Shown in pieces: positions 9,480 to 19,987 of a stretch of DNA of 64,000 nucleotides (positions within the stretch are counted from its first letter, which is position 1; the number at the start of each line of letters is the position of its first letter). A model generated the notes under the pieces. The model was not told where the DNA came from. It made no database searches and saw only the letters and a list, made by a program, of their open reading frames with translations. A program made the translations under genes and the position numbers. Source of the stretch: Hericium rajendrae (Eukaryota; Basidiomycota; Agaricomycetes; Russulales; Hericiaceae); assembly GCA_033439255.1 (NCBI GenBank), contig CM065889.1, positions 1,984,001 through 2,048,000 of the forward strand, read 5' to 3'.

Positions 9480-10469
9480 ATGTCCAACCCCGAGATTGGC
9501 ATCAAACCTGCTCCCTTTGAGGGAGATCGTTCCAAGTCCAAGGAGTTCCAGTTGCGTATTCGCTTATTCCTTCGCGCCAACTCTACCCGGTATAAAGATG
9601 ATACTGCCCAGATCTCCCTCTTCCTCGACCTCTGCCAGGGCCCTATTGCCGGCCAGTGGGCCACCCAGCGTGTCGAGGAGATCCTTGAGGATGACGATCT
9701 TGTGGCTGCAGCCACATCTCCAGCCCATGTCCCTCGCTACGCCAACCTCGCTGCCCTTCGGACTCGCTTCAATTTGGACTTCTCCCCCCTGGACGACTCC
9801 AAGGACGCCTCCCATGCCATCCAGACCCTCCAGATGGGCACGCGCCCGGTAGTCGACTACATCACCGAGTTCGAGTCCTTTGCTCCTCGCACCGGCTACA
9901 ACGATGTGGCCCTGATCGATTGGTTCCTGCATGGCCTCAACAGCGCCTTGCGAGATGATTGCCAGTGCAGCTACCCCACGCCCACCACCCTGGTTGAGTG
10001 GAAGGCAAGGGCCCGGGACAGGAATGCTGCCTACCTCATGCGCACCCGGTTCCAGAGTCCCCGCCCTACAACTGGGCGCGCCCCGGTGAGCACTCGCTCC
10101 CCTCAGTCCACGTCTACTGGCCGATCCCGCACAGTTGCTGCTACAGGTGCCCCACTGCCCAAACTCTCGGAGCCTGACCGTGAGCGTCTCAGGCGTGAGG
10201 GTGGTTGCTTCCGCTGCCGCCAGAAGGGCCATGGCTTCCGCGACTGCCCCCTCAATGCCGACTCCAACCCCCGTGCCCCAATCCCTCGTGTCCGAGCGCT
10301 AGAAACCGGCTCTGCCCCGGGAGTAGCTCCAGAAGATGCAGCCGCCGCCCTCGCTGTCCCCGCCATCAACAGGTCCATCGCCGACTTATCGTCGCAGTTG
10401 AAGGACTTGAGTGAGGAAGAGAGGGAAGAGGCAAAGGCTGCATTAAAGGATATGGTTGAGGGTTTTTAA
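9480..10469 (+). CDS. gag: E1 Gag (capsid/nucleocapsid core)
   Basis: A 329-aa frame starting ATG TCC AAC. A retrotransposon-gag domain spans roughly residues 15-200 (FEGDRSKSKEFQLRIRLFL, GTRPVVDYITEFES). It is followed by a basic linker and one CCHC zinc knuckle, CFRCRQKGHGFRDC (C-x2-C-x4-H-x4-C), at about residues 243-256. Gag forms the virus-like particle and binds the element RNA. It ends in TAA at 10467-10469, immediately after a slippery heptamer. The N terminus may extend upstream in the same frame, because the sequence is open back to 8808 with coding-like conservation. E2 has a matching 329-aa protein at 33679-34668. Confidence 0.92.
   Translation: MSNPEIGIKPAPFEGDRSKSKEFQLRIRLFLRANSTRYKDDTAQISLFLDLCQGPIAGQWATQRVEEILEDDDLVAAATSPAHVPRYANLAALRTRFNLDFSPLDDSKDASHAIQTLQMGTRPVVDYITEFESFAPRTGYNDVALIDWFLHGLNSALRDDCQCSYPTPTTLVEWKARARDRNAAYLMRTRFQSPRPTTGRAPVSTRSPQSTSTGRSRTVAATGAPLPKLSEPDRERLRREGGCFRCRQKGHGFRDCPLNADSNPRAPIPRVRALETGSAPGVAPEDAAAALAVPAINRSIADLSSQLKDLSEEEREEAKAALKDMVEGF
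10460..10466 (+). promoter_or_regulatory. Putative -1 ribosomal frameshift site (G GGT TTT)
   Basis: In the gag frame the sequence reads GAG GGT TTT TAA, so G GGT TTT fits X XXY YYZ directly before the stop. After a -1 slip the frame continues TTA AAG CGC CCC and runs uninterrupted into the pol frame. A short hairpin (CACG, 5 nt, CGTG) follows about 15 nt downstream. The same bases are present in E2 at 33682-33688. Confidence 0.65.
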
Positions 10470-13400
10470 AGCGCCCCCCGGTCACGTCGTCCGTGGGTGG
10501 CAAGAAACATTTCTTTGATCCGTCGAATCGCTTCTCTGTACTATCCGACCCCTGTGAGCAATCGTATCCATCGTCTTTGCGCATGTCCGCTATCACGCCC
10601 AACTGTCAGACACCGTCCATTACGCTCCAGGCCAAGATTATCACCACCCCGATCAAGAAACAAATCGACGCTGAGGCACTTCTCGATAGTGGTGCAGAAG
10701 GCATCATTATGCACCCCGAGTTTGCCAAGAAACACCAGTTCCCCCTCAAGAAACTCCCTAAACCCTTTCCCGTTCGCAATGTGGACAACTCCGAAAACAT
10801 CATGGGCTGGGTCCGCTATTCAGTCAACCAGAACATCCGCATTTACGCCAAGGACTCGACGTCCTTCCATGAGGAGACAGCTGAGTTCTATCTCATTGAC
10901 ATTGGTGACTACGACATTATCCTTGGGACCGATTGGTTACAGGAACACAACCCTGAAATTGATTGGGTCTCTCGTCGTGTCGACATGACTCGCTGCCCTC
11001 CCTCTTGCACTCTGAATAAACCCCCGGTCAAGAACCTGTCCACTCGCACTGAACGCCGCCACTCAGCCCCTCGTCCACCAGTCCTCAGCACTGCTGCAGT
11101 ACTGCCCCCCCACCTTGCCCCCTCCATTGCTCCCGCTGCCCCCACCATTTGTTGCTGCTCCACTTCCCAAATACGTGATCCCCGCTCGCCGAGTCCAAGG
11201 TGTCCGCCTTCGCCGCATCCACCTGTCCAAAGTCCCTGCACGTCTATTCACTGAGGACGATGACCCCCGACCTAATGTCGATGACAACTGGGTTGAAGAG
11301 GGCCTTCATCTAGCTGGTGTTCTCCCTGACTGGGACACACCACCCCCACCAGACGACGACCCCGACTATCAACACACCATCCGTATCCGTCGCTCTTTCA
11401 CCAATGCTCAGAAACTGGCAGAGCGTGTGGCCACTCGTGTTGCAGAGAAGTCCTTTGCTGAGATGGTTCCCCCTCAGTATCAGGATTTCCAACCCGTCTT
11501 CGACGAGGAATCCTCCCATCGCCTCCCCGAACGTCGCCCTTGGGATCACGCCATTGACCTGAAAGATGGTTTTGAACCCCGTTCATGCAAGGTCTATCCC
11601 ATGGCTCCTACCGAGCAGGAGGACCTCGATTCATTCCTTGATGACCAGGTCAAGAAAGGCTACATCCGTCCTTCCAAATCCCCTATGGCGAGTCCCTTCT
11701 TCTTTATCAAGAAAAAAGATGGAAAACTACGCCCTGTTCAGGACTATCGCACCCTCAACAAAGGCACCATCAAGAATGAATATCCCCTGCCCCTCATCTC
11801 TGAACTCGTTGACAAGCTCAAGGGTGCCAAAGTCTTCTCCAAGATGGACGTTCGTTGGGGTTACAACAACGTTCGCATCAAGGAGGGCGACGAATGGAAA
11901 GCCGCCTTCAAAACCAACCGCGGTCTCTTTGAACCCCTGGTGATGTTCTTTGGTCTTACCAACTCCCCTGCCACGTTCCAAGGAATGATGAATGAACTTT
12001 TCAAGGATCTCATCGACACGGGCAAAGTCGTCATCTACATGGACGATATCCTCATTTTCACCGAAACCCTCGAAGAACATCGCGACCTTGTGCGCAAGGT
12101 CCTCCAACGCCTCCAGGACAATGACCTCTTCCTCAAACCAGAGAAGTGCTCGTTCGAGCAGCCCTCAGTTGAGTTCCTCGGTCTCATCGTCTCCCATAAC
12201 ACGCTCGCCATGGACCCCGTCAAGGTTGCAGGCATTGCTGAATGGCCTGCCCCTCGTAACGTCAAGGACGTCCAGTCCTTTGTTGGCTTTGGCAACTTCT
12301 ATCGACGCTTTATCCAGGACTTCTCCAAAGTTGCTCGTCCCATGTTTGACCTTACCAAGAAAGACCATCCTTGGGCCTGGTCTGCTGAATGTCAACACGC
12401 CTTTGAGGCTCTTAAAGCTGCGTTCACCTCGTCCCCAGTCCTTATCATGCCTGACCCGTCCAAACCCTACCTGGTTGAGGTCGATGCCTCAGACTATGCC
12501 ACAGGAGGTATCCTATCCCAGCGCGGGGAGGACGAGCAATGGCACCCTGTTGCTTACATCTCCAAGGCCTTCACCGCCCCCGAACGCAACTACGACATCT
12601 ATGACAAGGAACTCCTGGCCATCATCCGTGCCCTCGAAGCCTGGCGCCACTACCTGGAAGGTTCTCCCCATGCTGTGGAGATCTGGACTGACCATAAGAA
12701 CCTGGAATACTTCAAGTCTGCCCAAAAGCTGAGTCGTCGTCAGGCTCGCTGGGCTCTCTTCCTCACTCGTTTCGACTTCACCCTGATCCACAAACCCGGT
12801 ATTCATCACCGGCCAGATGCCATGTCGAGACGACCTGACCATAGAGAGGGGGTGGACGACGACAACTCCGATCGTGTCCTCCTCGACCCCAAGTACTTCC
12901 AGATCCGTGCTACACGTCCAGCTGCTGTCAAGTCCATTGGCAATGCTGATCTTTGCCAACGCATTCGCAATGCCAAGACCAAGGACATTGAGGTTGTTCA
13001 AGCCCTTGATGTGATCCTGAACAATGGTCCTCGTTCCCTCGTCAAGAACCTCCAAGAATGGAACTACGAGGATGGCCTCATCCTCTTTCATGGCAAAGTC
13101 TACATCCCTGCTGACAAGGACCTTCGTCGGGACATCGTCAAGCTGCATCATGATACCCCCATGGCTGGTCACCCAGGACGCTACAAGACCTATGAGCTCC
13201 TCAGTCGCAACTACTGGTGGCCCGGTATGTCTGTCTTCGTTCGTGATTATGTTGATGGCTGTGCTACCTGCCAGGCCACCAAGGTTCAAAATCACCGCCC
13301 TCATGTTGAAACAATTCCCAATGCCATCCCTACCCGTCCTTTCCAAGACATTACCTCGGACTTCATCGTCAAACTCCCAGAATGCCAAGGCTATGACTCC

Positions 13401-14597
13401 ATCAATGTGGTCGTCGACCGTTTTACAAAGCATGTCTCCTTCACTCCTTGTAAAGAGACCGTTACCAGTGATGGCACAGTCGACATCCTTTTTGACAGGA
13501 TTTATCGGAACTACGGCCTCTGGGAACGCCTCATCTCTGATCGTGGCCCACAGTATGCAGGCAAAGTCATGCGTGGCGTCTTTGACAAACTTGGTATCAA
13601 GTCCTCCCTCAGCACCGCCTATCATCCACAGACCGACGGCGAGTCAGAACGCGTCAATCAAGAACTCGAGCAGTTCCTTCGTACCTTCTGCAACTACCGT
13701 CAGGATGATTGGGTCCAATGGCTCCCTTACGCTGAGTTCTCGCACAACCACCGTATCCACAGCGCCACTAACCGAGCTCCATTTGAAATGCTCCTCGGCT
13801 ATATTCCCACTGCCATCCCCACTGTCAACCCCACATCGTCTACACCCGCCATCGAGGATCGTTTCCGTCACCTCGAACAACTTCGCACTGAGGTCCAGGC
13901 CAGCCTTCAAACAGCTGCTGATCTCATGAAGCGCAACAACCAGGACCATACGCACGACACCATCCACTTCCAGGTTGGTGACAAGGTCTGGCTCGATGGC
14001 AAGAACATCAAAACCACGCGACCCAAAGCTAAGCTTGCTGATCGACGCCTGGGACCTTTCGAAATCACTGACGTCCTGGGCCCAGTCTCTTATCGACTGA
14101 AGCTACCACCCACCTGGCGTATCCACCCGGTGTTCCACACATCCCTGTTGTCCCCTTACAAGGAAACCGACGCTCATGGTCCCAACTTCCCTGCACCACC
14201 ATCTGACCTTGTGGAGGGCGAGGAAGAGTACGAAGTTGAGTCTGTCCTCGATGCTCGTCTCACCCGGAACAAACGCGGCATTGAATATCTCGTCAAATGG
14301 GCAGGCTACCCTGATTCGGAAAATCAGTGGCTTTCATGTACCTCCCTTTCCAATGCCCATGGTGCAATCACCGACTTCTACACCCGCCATCCGCATGCAC
14401 TCAAGGCTCCCAATCTTCGTGGACTCATCTACCTCGACCCCGTCCATGCTCATCACGCACTCCAGGCGAAAGTGCGTCTTAGAGAGGGGGTGATGTCACG
14501 GATCGCTCCATTTCTCTCCGCCTTCTTCTCTGCCATCAAGGCATCGCGTCGGTCATGTGTTCCAGCAGCCCCATCACATGTTCACTTCCTCACATGA
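10466..14597 (+). pseudogene. pol: E1 Pol (PR-RT-RNaseH-IN-chromodomain), frameshifted
   Basis: Entered by the -1 slip; there is no ATG at the start. Protease: LLDSGAEGIIM. At about 11101-11125 two C-runs are each one base shorter than in E2, so the reading frame switches and continues from 11115. Then come RT (KKDGKLRPVQDYRTLN, VIYMDDILIF with YMDD), RNase H (VEVDASDYATGG, KELLAIIRALEAW, TDHKNLEYF), the integrase HHCC zinc finger (GHPGRYKTYELL, CATCQATK) and DDE core (ISDRGPQYAG, YHPQTDGESERV), GPF/Y (GPFEITDVLGPVSYRLKLPP) and a chromodomain (YEVESVLDARLTRNKRG, YLVKWAGYPDSENQWL). The stop lies inside the 3' LTR. Homopolymer sequencing error is an alternative explanation for the shift. Confidence 0.92.
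14481..14490 (+). promoter_or_regulatory. E1 polypurine tract
   Basis: AGAGAGGGGG three bases before the 3' LTR, the usual primer for plus-strand DNA synthesis. The equivalent in E2 is at 29656-29665 (minus strand). Confidence 0.85.
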
Positions 14598-14916
14598 CCT
14601 GGGGCTATCCTTCACCCATGCCCTTGTTCCCCTTTGGGACATCCTATTGTTCTCCCTCCCATTGTTCTCCTTTTGGCCACCATTGTTCTCACTCTATTGT
14701 TCGACCCATTATGGTGTCCATTGTTCTTTTCCCATTGTCGTCCCAGTACTTATAGGCTCCCTGTCGCTCGCCTATTTCCCTAGATTGTCCATTTCGTCTG
14801 TACCGTACTGTACCTCCAATACAGGTCACTGCGCTGCTAGTCGCTCTCTGCTCTCTCGCTCCCATCATCGCTGGTGACTTGGGTGGTTCTCTGCTGTCTA
14901 CGACCGAGTCTTGACA
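14494..14916 (+). repeat. E1 3' LTR
   Basis: 423 bp, TGTCACGG to TTGACA, followed by the 5-bp target repeat CATAT at 14917-14921. The pol reading frame runs about 100 bp into it. Confidence 0.97.
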
Positions 14917-14921
14917 CATAT

Positions 14922-15255
14922 GATAGAAATAAAACATGATAGGAGAGGTAGATAGAAAAGCACTGCAACAATCATGATGAAAATGAATAGTGGATCAGAG
15001 CAGTGTGATGATAGAGTCCATGCATGCATGTAGATATGGTTAAATAAAGGGAATGGAGCAACAGAACATCAACCATGGTGTGGATGTCGAAGAGAGTGAT
15101 GTCAAGTTAAGAAAATGAAACCTACAGTTCTAAACAAGATCACTCTTAGACACTATCAGATTATTGGACCTCAAGATACTGTTAGAGATAAATCAGAATG
15201 CTCTCAGATTTGTAAAAGCTTCAAATATTAGAAATTCTATTATGATATACAATTA
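14922..15255. other. AT-rich spacer, nothing recognised
   Basis: Right flank of E1. No reading frame, repeat or RNA signal could be supported. Confidence 0.5.
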
Positions 15256-15256
15256 C

Positions 15257-15547
15257 ATCAGAAAATGTTTCAATTTACTTGTTGATGTTATTTACCTTTT
15301 TTTGATCTGGTTGATCTGATTTTGATCTGATTTTGATCTGGTTTTTGTCTGAGATTTTTGAAATATGTGATTTGAGCTTTTTAATATATTCTATTATAAT
15401 GTTGCACCTTTTTTGTCTATAGTATATATGTCAAAAATCACTTAAGCTGCTTTTGAGAAAATTCAGACAAAAATCAGATCAAAACCAGATCAACCAGATC
15501 AAAAAAAGGTAAATAAGATTAACAAGTAAATTGAAATGTTTCCTGAT
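15257..15547. mobile_element. Palindromic MITE with ATCAG ends
   Basis: About 290 bp with roughly 100-bp inverted repeats. Both arms contain TTTCAATTTACTTGTT, TTATTTACC and TTTTTTTGATCTGGTTGATC. The terminal ATCAGAAAA/ATCAGGAAA resembles the CATCAGGAA ends of the elements at 22777, 23932, 36512 and 53222, so it may belong to the same group. Confidence 0.7.
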
Positions 15548-15989
15548 ATAGAGATGAGTAACTGCTGTACTCGATATCACCAAAAGTAACGAGAATAGCT
15601 AGCCAAAAGTGACAGTCACACAACCTTTGTCTGTGTTCTGCTTGCTCAGATGTGCACATTAAATAGTTAAAATATTTGTACATACTTCTGAACATCCATT
15701 TGAGCTAATTCTATGACAGATTTGACACAAACTCACTGATCATTCATCTATTGATAAAACATTTTTGTGAGACCTCTATCAGAGTCACAGAAACAAATCC
15801 CAAACAGAATGATCTCTGTACATCCTCATTCCTTGCAAATCTTTCAGCTGCTTTATGTGATGTTCAAGAGTAATATATATTATTTGTAGATTTGTTTGAT
15901 AGATTGCTGCTACATTATTAGCCTAACACTGCTGATCATGTGCATACATCAGTAGACTTGATCATTTTTCTGAGTGGCTGAAAATGATC

Positions 15990-16690
15990 TGAATGGGTCT
16001 GAATGGGTCTGAATAGGGCATTTTCAGACATTTAGATGTTAAGATATTTAGTTTTTTTTTTTGAAAACTCAGATAATCTTAGATTAGAACTGTCTGAATA
16101 AAGATTTTTTATATGAATTCAGATTTTTATTCCTAATTCAGATTATTTTCAGATTTCAGATTGTGATTTAGAGATTGATAGCAAATTCAGATTACAATTA
16201 GACTTAAGTCATATTTCTGTTACAAAGTCAGACATAGATTTAGATCATAACAAAACTTTCAGTTCAGATTTTTCATTCAGTTCAAATTATTTTTTCAGTT
16301 TAGAAGTTAGATTCAGGTTCAGATATTCAGACTCAGATATAATTTCAGATTGAGATTTTGCTTTTCAGACTCAGACTCAGATCAGACCAGTTTTAGATTC
16401 AGTTTAAATTTTGTTTTTCAGACTCCAATTCAGATTAGATCAGTTTCAGATTCAGTTCAGATACTCAGGTTCAGAATCAGTTCAGATAGTTAGATTCAGA
16501 CTTAGATCATCAGTTCAGATTCAGTTCAGATAGTCAATTCAGAGTTAGACTTAGACAATGAGTAAGATTCAGATAATTAGTTCAAATTCAGACTTAGGCT
16601 CAGACTCAGACTCAGACTTAGACTTAGACTTGGAGTCAATTTAAGACTCAAATCAGATATAACTTAAGACTCAGACAATGTGAAAAATCA
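15990..16690. repeat. TCAGA-rich degenerate array
   Basis: The hexamer-like motifs TCAGAT, CAGACT and TCAGTT repeat irregularly over about 700 bp with no open frame. Similar arrays occur at 41100-42080, 46160-46690 and 48780-51640. Confidence 0.7.
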
Positions 16691-16819
16691 AAAGCCAAGG
16701 GCTGCAAGTCTAAGTTATGCAAACCTGACCAAGGGTATATGAAAATCAACTAATATGCCATGTGGCTAAGAAGAGAAATGAAAAAGCTAAAGATAAAAAG
16801 AAGAAGATGAAGATAAAGT

Positions 16820-18990
16820 CTAATCACTAAGATCACCCACCAAAGCCTCATCCTGCTGATCACCTGCATAAACAACATCCTCATCAGGCACATCCAAAGT
16901 ATTATGCTTCAACTTCTCAGCCTCCTCCAAAATCAACTCCCACTTATCTTCAGTGAAGCCCTCAATTGCACACACATAACTCCCAGTGCTTTTGGTCCAC
17001 ACAGAGTTAGAGAACTGATCAGAATACTTCTTGATGATATCACCATGATCTCGCTTATCAAGTTGATCCACATGCAGATACCGAATATAGGCACCCTCAA
17101 CCTGCAAGCAAAATTAGCACTGAGATACAAGCTTAGAAAAAGACTCACAGCAGTAGTGGCCAAAGCCAGAGCACCAATAGGATAGAATGTAGACTGACCA
17201 TCAAGAGATGCAGGGATTCTAGCCAAATGAGCAGTAGCCAAGGTCTGCAAGATGGGGTTGGTGAGAAAAGACTCCTTCATTGCCTGACAAAGAACTTAGT
17301 ACAACTGCAGAGGGAGAAAAAAAAACTTACATATTTTCTAGATACAAGACGTTCTCTTAACCTATACAGGAAAGGGAGACGATTGGGCTTTTCAGCATAG
17401 TTGGGATTTAACCCAAGCATCTTCCATGCATGATGATGCGCACGATGGCCATCAGGATCAGAAAGATAATCTCATTCCATAAGGTCTGCTTAAACTGCTG
17501 CATCAGCAACCTCCTTGAAGCGATGGCGCCAATCATAAGCCTTCTGCCTCACCTGAAATAAACAAGAATATAAGCATCAACTTGAAAATGAACAAGAAAC
17601 TTACCAAGCGAAAAATAGGATCATTGGGTTCTTTGAAGGTCTCAGGGGTGTCAGGAAAGATCTTGTGCCAGATACGTTGTGCTGGCTCAATAAGGTCTTC
17701 CGAACCCCATGTATCCTTAGTCGTGCCGAGATAGTCCCACCAATGATGAAGAAAATCACTCTTGAACTTCTTGATCAACTCTGGAGGAATAACAGAGTTG
17801 TTGATCTTCAGCTTTATACTCTACATGCATGATGTTCATTAGTGTTTATATAAGTCCAAAGGAAAACATACCTGTGAAGACGAGCGCTTGTGCTGTTTCG
17901 GCTGAAGGCCATCTTGAGAAGAGGCTGCACGCTAGAAAGAATACATTAATTAGTTAGCAAAACAAGCAATTTATGCACACACACCATGCATATAGTACAT
18001 GTACATACTGGTTCAGACTGAACTACAGCTGATGATGAAGTCCCCGACACACTTCGGGACGGACCTGAAGCACGCGCCTGTCTAGCCCGTGACACCGAGC
18101 GAGACTGATGATGATAACGAGCCCTCGGTGCAGAGGTCACTGTTGCAGATTGCATGGAGTTGTGGCCACGGCCATGTGTAGGATCTGCACATTGAAAAAG
18201 CTATTCTATAACAAAAGAAGCTGTACTCACCTGCTGAGGATTGTGGAGGACGAGAGGAAGATCCTGTAAGACAAATAAGGTTAGTGTTGCAGCACGATGT
18301 ACCTGCAATAAGTACATGTATTTAACTTACCTTTGACTCGTTGTGGGACAGTGCTATTATCCTTGAGAGACTCAGTATTCATTTGAGGACGGCATCTGGC
18401 AGGCACGATGGGGCTCGGAGGTGAGGAGGAATATTCAAAGTCCATCTTGGAACAAATATAAGAATCAGTGATGTAGAAAAGGCGCAGGAATCTTCCACGT
18501 ACCTGCACATCATCCATTGCCTGGACTTCCACATCTCTAGCCCTCTGGTTGATACGACTTGGGCCCTCCTTTGGTCCAGATCGATGCAAATGAGCTGCAG
18601 ATGATGCAAATGGTAAATCATCTGCGAGAGTTGGTCGTGTCCCATACAGCACATGTGGTCATAGCGAGAAGACACAGTGTGTGCAGCCACAACAAAAGTG
18701 ATACAAATGGGACTTACCTTGGTGTGAACGAGCTGCAGCTCTTGGCGCAGCACGTGGAGGATCTATGCACTTATCAACAAGACGGCTTGGAGGTGGGGGA
18801 GACGAACTGAAGTCCATCTGAGATACAAGCATAACAATTAGTGATGGACAAAGAACAGAGGTACTATGATGTACTGGAAGGCCGTCCCGAGCCTGAAGCT
18901 CCCGAACTCCAGTTCCCTGTTCATTGTACTTGTCACAGTGGAGTGCTCCTGTAAGCTGCTTTGCAGCAGGTGGCTTTAGATGTGCTGCAT
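16820..18990 (-). pseudogene. DUF6532-like gene, inactivated
   Basis: The minus strand reads as many short exons with typical introns (GTGAGTCTTT...GCTTGCAG between about 17150 and 17100). The C-terminal part FLTNPILQTLATAHLA, STFYPIGALALATTA, VEGAYIRYLHVD, FSNSVWTKSTGSYVCAIEG looks like the DUF6532 domain. Upstream exons encode a Ser/Arg-rich region (RSVSRARQARASGPSRSV) and PPELIKKFKSDFLHHWWDY. Two in-frame stops, TGA at 17472-17474 and TAA at 17490-17492, fall in the exon encoding YDWRHRFKEVADAAV. The 5' end has duplicated small exon pairs (two ATGGACTT exons near 18445 and 18820). The window start contains a relative. The function of the family is unknown. Confidence 0.65.
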
Positions 18991-19059
18991 CATAGATAAG
19001 TCAGCTTCACTTCGAATAATGCATAGATATAATTGTAAATAATGCCCGTGCATGCAAAA

Positions 19060-19774
19060 ATGACAGCCGAGGGTCCGTGCAGCAGCGAAGGCCCCGGAAG
19101 ACGAGAGTAGGGCTGCTGGGACACGAAACGTCACCGTTTCATGTCCCACAGCACCCGGAAGTCCCACACAATGAAAGCAGAGGCTGTGGGCCACAAAACG
19201 TCACCGTTTCGTGTCCCACAGCATGCGACGAACTGAGAGAAGAGGCCGCAGGCCACGAAACTTCGATGTTTCATGGCCCACAGCAGCCGAGGTCCCCAGA
19301 GAATGAGAGCAGAGGCCGCAAGCCATGAAACATCGATGTTTCATGACCCATAGCAGCCAGGGGCCCCAAAGAACAAGACCAGGGGCTGCTGGGACACGAA
19401 ACGTCACCGTTTCATGTCCCACAGCACCCGGAAGTCCCACACAATGAAAGCAGAGGCTGTGGGCCACGAAACGTCGCCGTTTCGTGTCCCACAGCACGCA
19501 GCGAACCGAGAGAAGAGGCCGCAGGCCACGAAACTTCGACGTTTCGTGGCCCACAGCAGCTGAGGTCCTCAGAAGACGAGAACAGAGGCCACAAGCCACG
19601 AAACATCGATGTTTCATGACCCATAGCAGCTGGGGGCCCCAGAGAACAAGACCAGGGGCTGCTGGGACACGAAACATCACCGTTTCGTGTCCCACAGCAC
19701 CCGGAAGTCCCTCACAATGAAAGCAGAGGCTGTGGGCCACGAACTTGCGACGTTTTGTGGCCCACAGCATGCGG
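19060..19774. repeat. Palindromic satellite B, segment 1 (273-bp higher-order period)
   Basis: Hairpin units of about 68 bp, of the form CACGAAACG, 4 nt, CGTTTCRTG inside GGGAC/GGCC...GTCCC/GGCC, are linked by CACAGCA and a variable spacer. Four unit types form a 273-bp higher-order repeat: the unit beginning GGCTGCTGGG recurs at 19111, 19384 and 19657. The LTR element at 19775 is inserted in it. Reading frames on either strand reflect the repeat. Confidence 0.88.
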
Positions 19775-19938
19775 TGGAGCAGGCCAAAGGAACACGACGC
19801 AAGCCCTGGGATAGTGGCAGGATCAGGAATGTGCTACCACATGCTGACTCTGATCTAGCTCTATGCTGACTAAGCCTCTGCCTCTAGCGGTGCTATCACG
19901 TGATCTATGCCTCTCAGACCCCCTGATCTCCCACTCCA
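19775..19938 (-). repeat. 3' LTR of the small LTR element
   Basis: 164 bp, differing from the 5' copy at an A/G near 19791 and a G/A near 19888. It is followed, in the element's direction, by satellite sequence beginning with the GCGG duplication. Confidence 0.85.
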
Positions 19939-19941
19939 TCG

Positions 19942-19951
19942 TCCCCCCCTC
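19942..19951 (-). promoter_or_regulatory. Polypurine tract of the small LTR element
   Basis: GAGGGGGGGA on the minus strand, three bases before the 3' LTR. Confidence 0.75.
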
Positions 19952-19987
19952 AAACATGGTGACGCCCTCGTTGCCTCAAAAAAGACC

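Larger units (their letters stand above)
7832..14916 (+). mobile_element. Ty3/gypsy chromovirus E1 (full length, pol frameshifted)
   Basis: A 7085-bp LTR retrotransposon. The LTRs are 423 bp each (7832-8254 and 14494-14916), begin TGTCACGG, end TTGACA, and differ at one position I could find. The target duplication CATAT is at 7827-7831 and 14917-14921. Order: LTR, self-complementary primer site, 1.2-kb leader, gag, pol (PR-RT-RNaseH-IN-chromodomain), purine tract AGAGAGGGGG at 14481-14490, LTR. A C-terminal chromodomain and GPF/Y module place it among chromoviruses. A near-identical relative, E2, lies on the other strand at 29230-36327. The single LTR difference implies recent insertion. Confidence 0.97.

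Noticed and set aside
12513-13625. Long open frame (370 codons) antisense to E1 pol, with an equivalent in E2
   Set aside because: Mirror of the pol codons in a GC-rich gene; the peptide has no family motifs and the sense frame explains all conservation.
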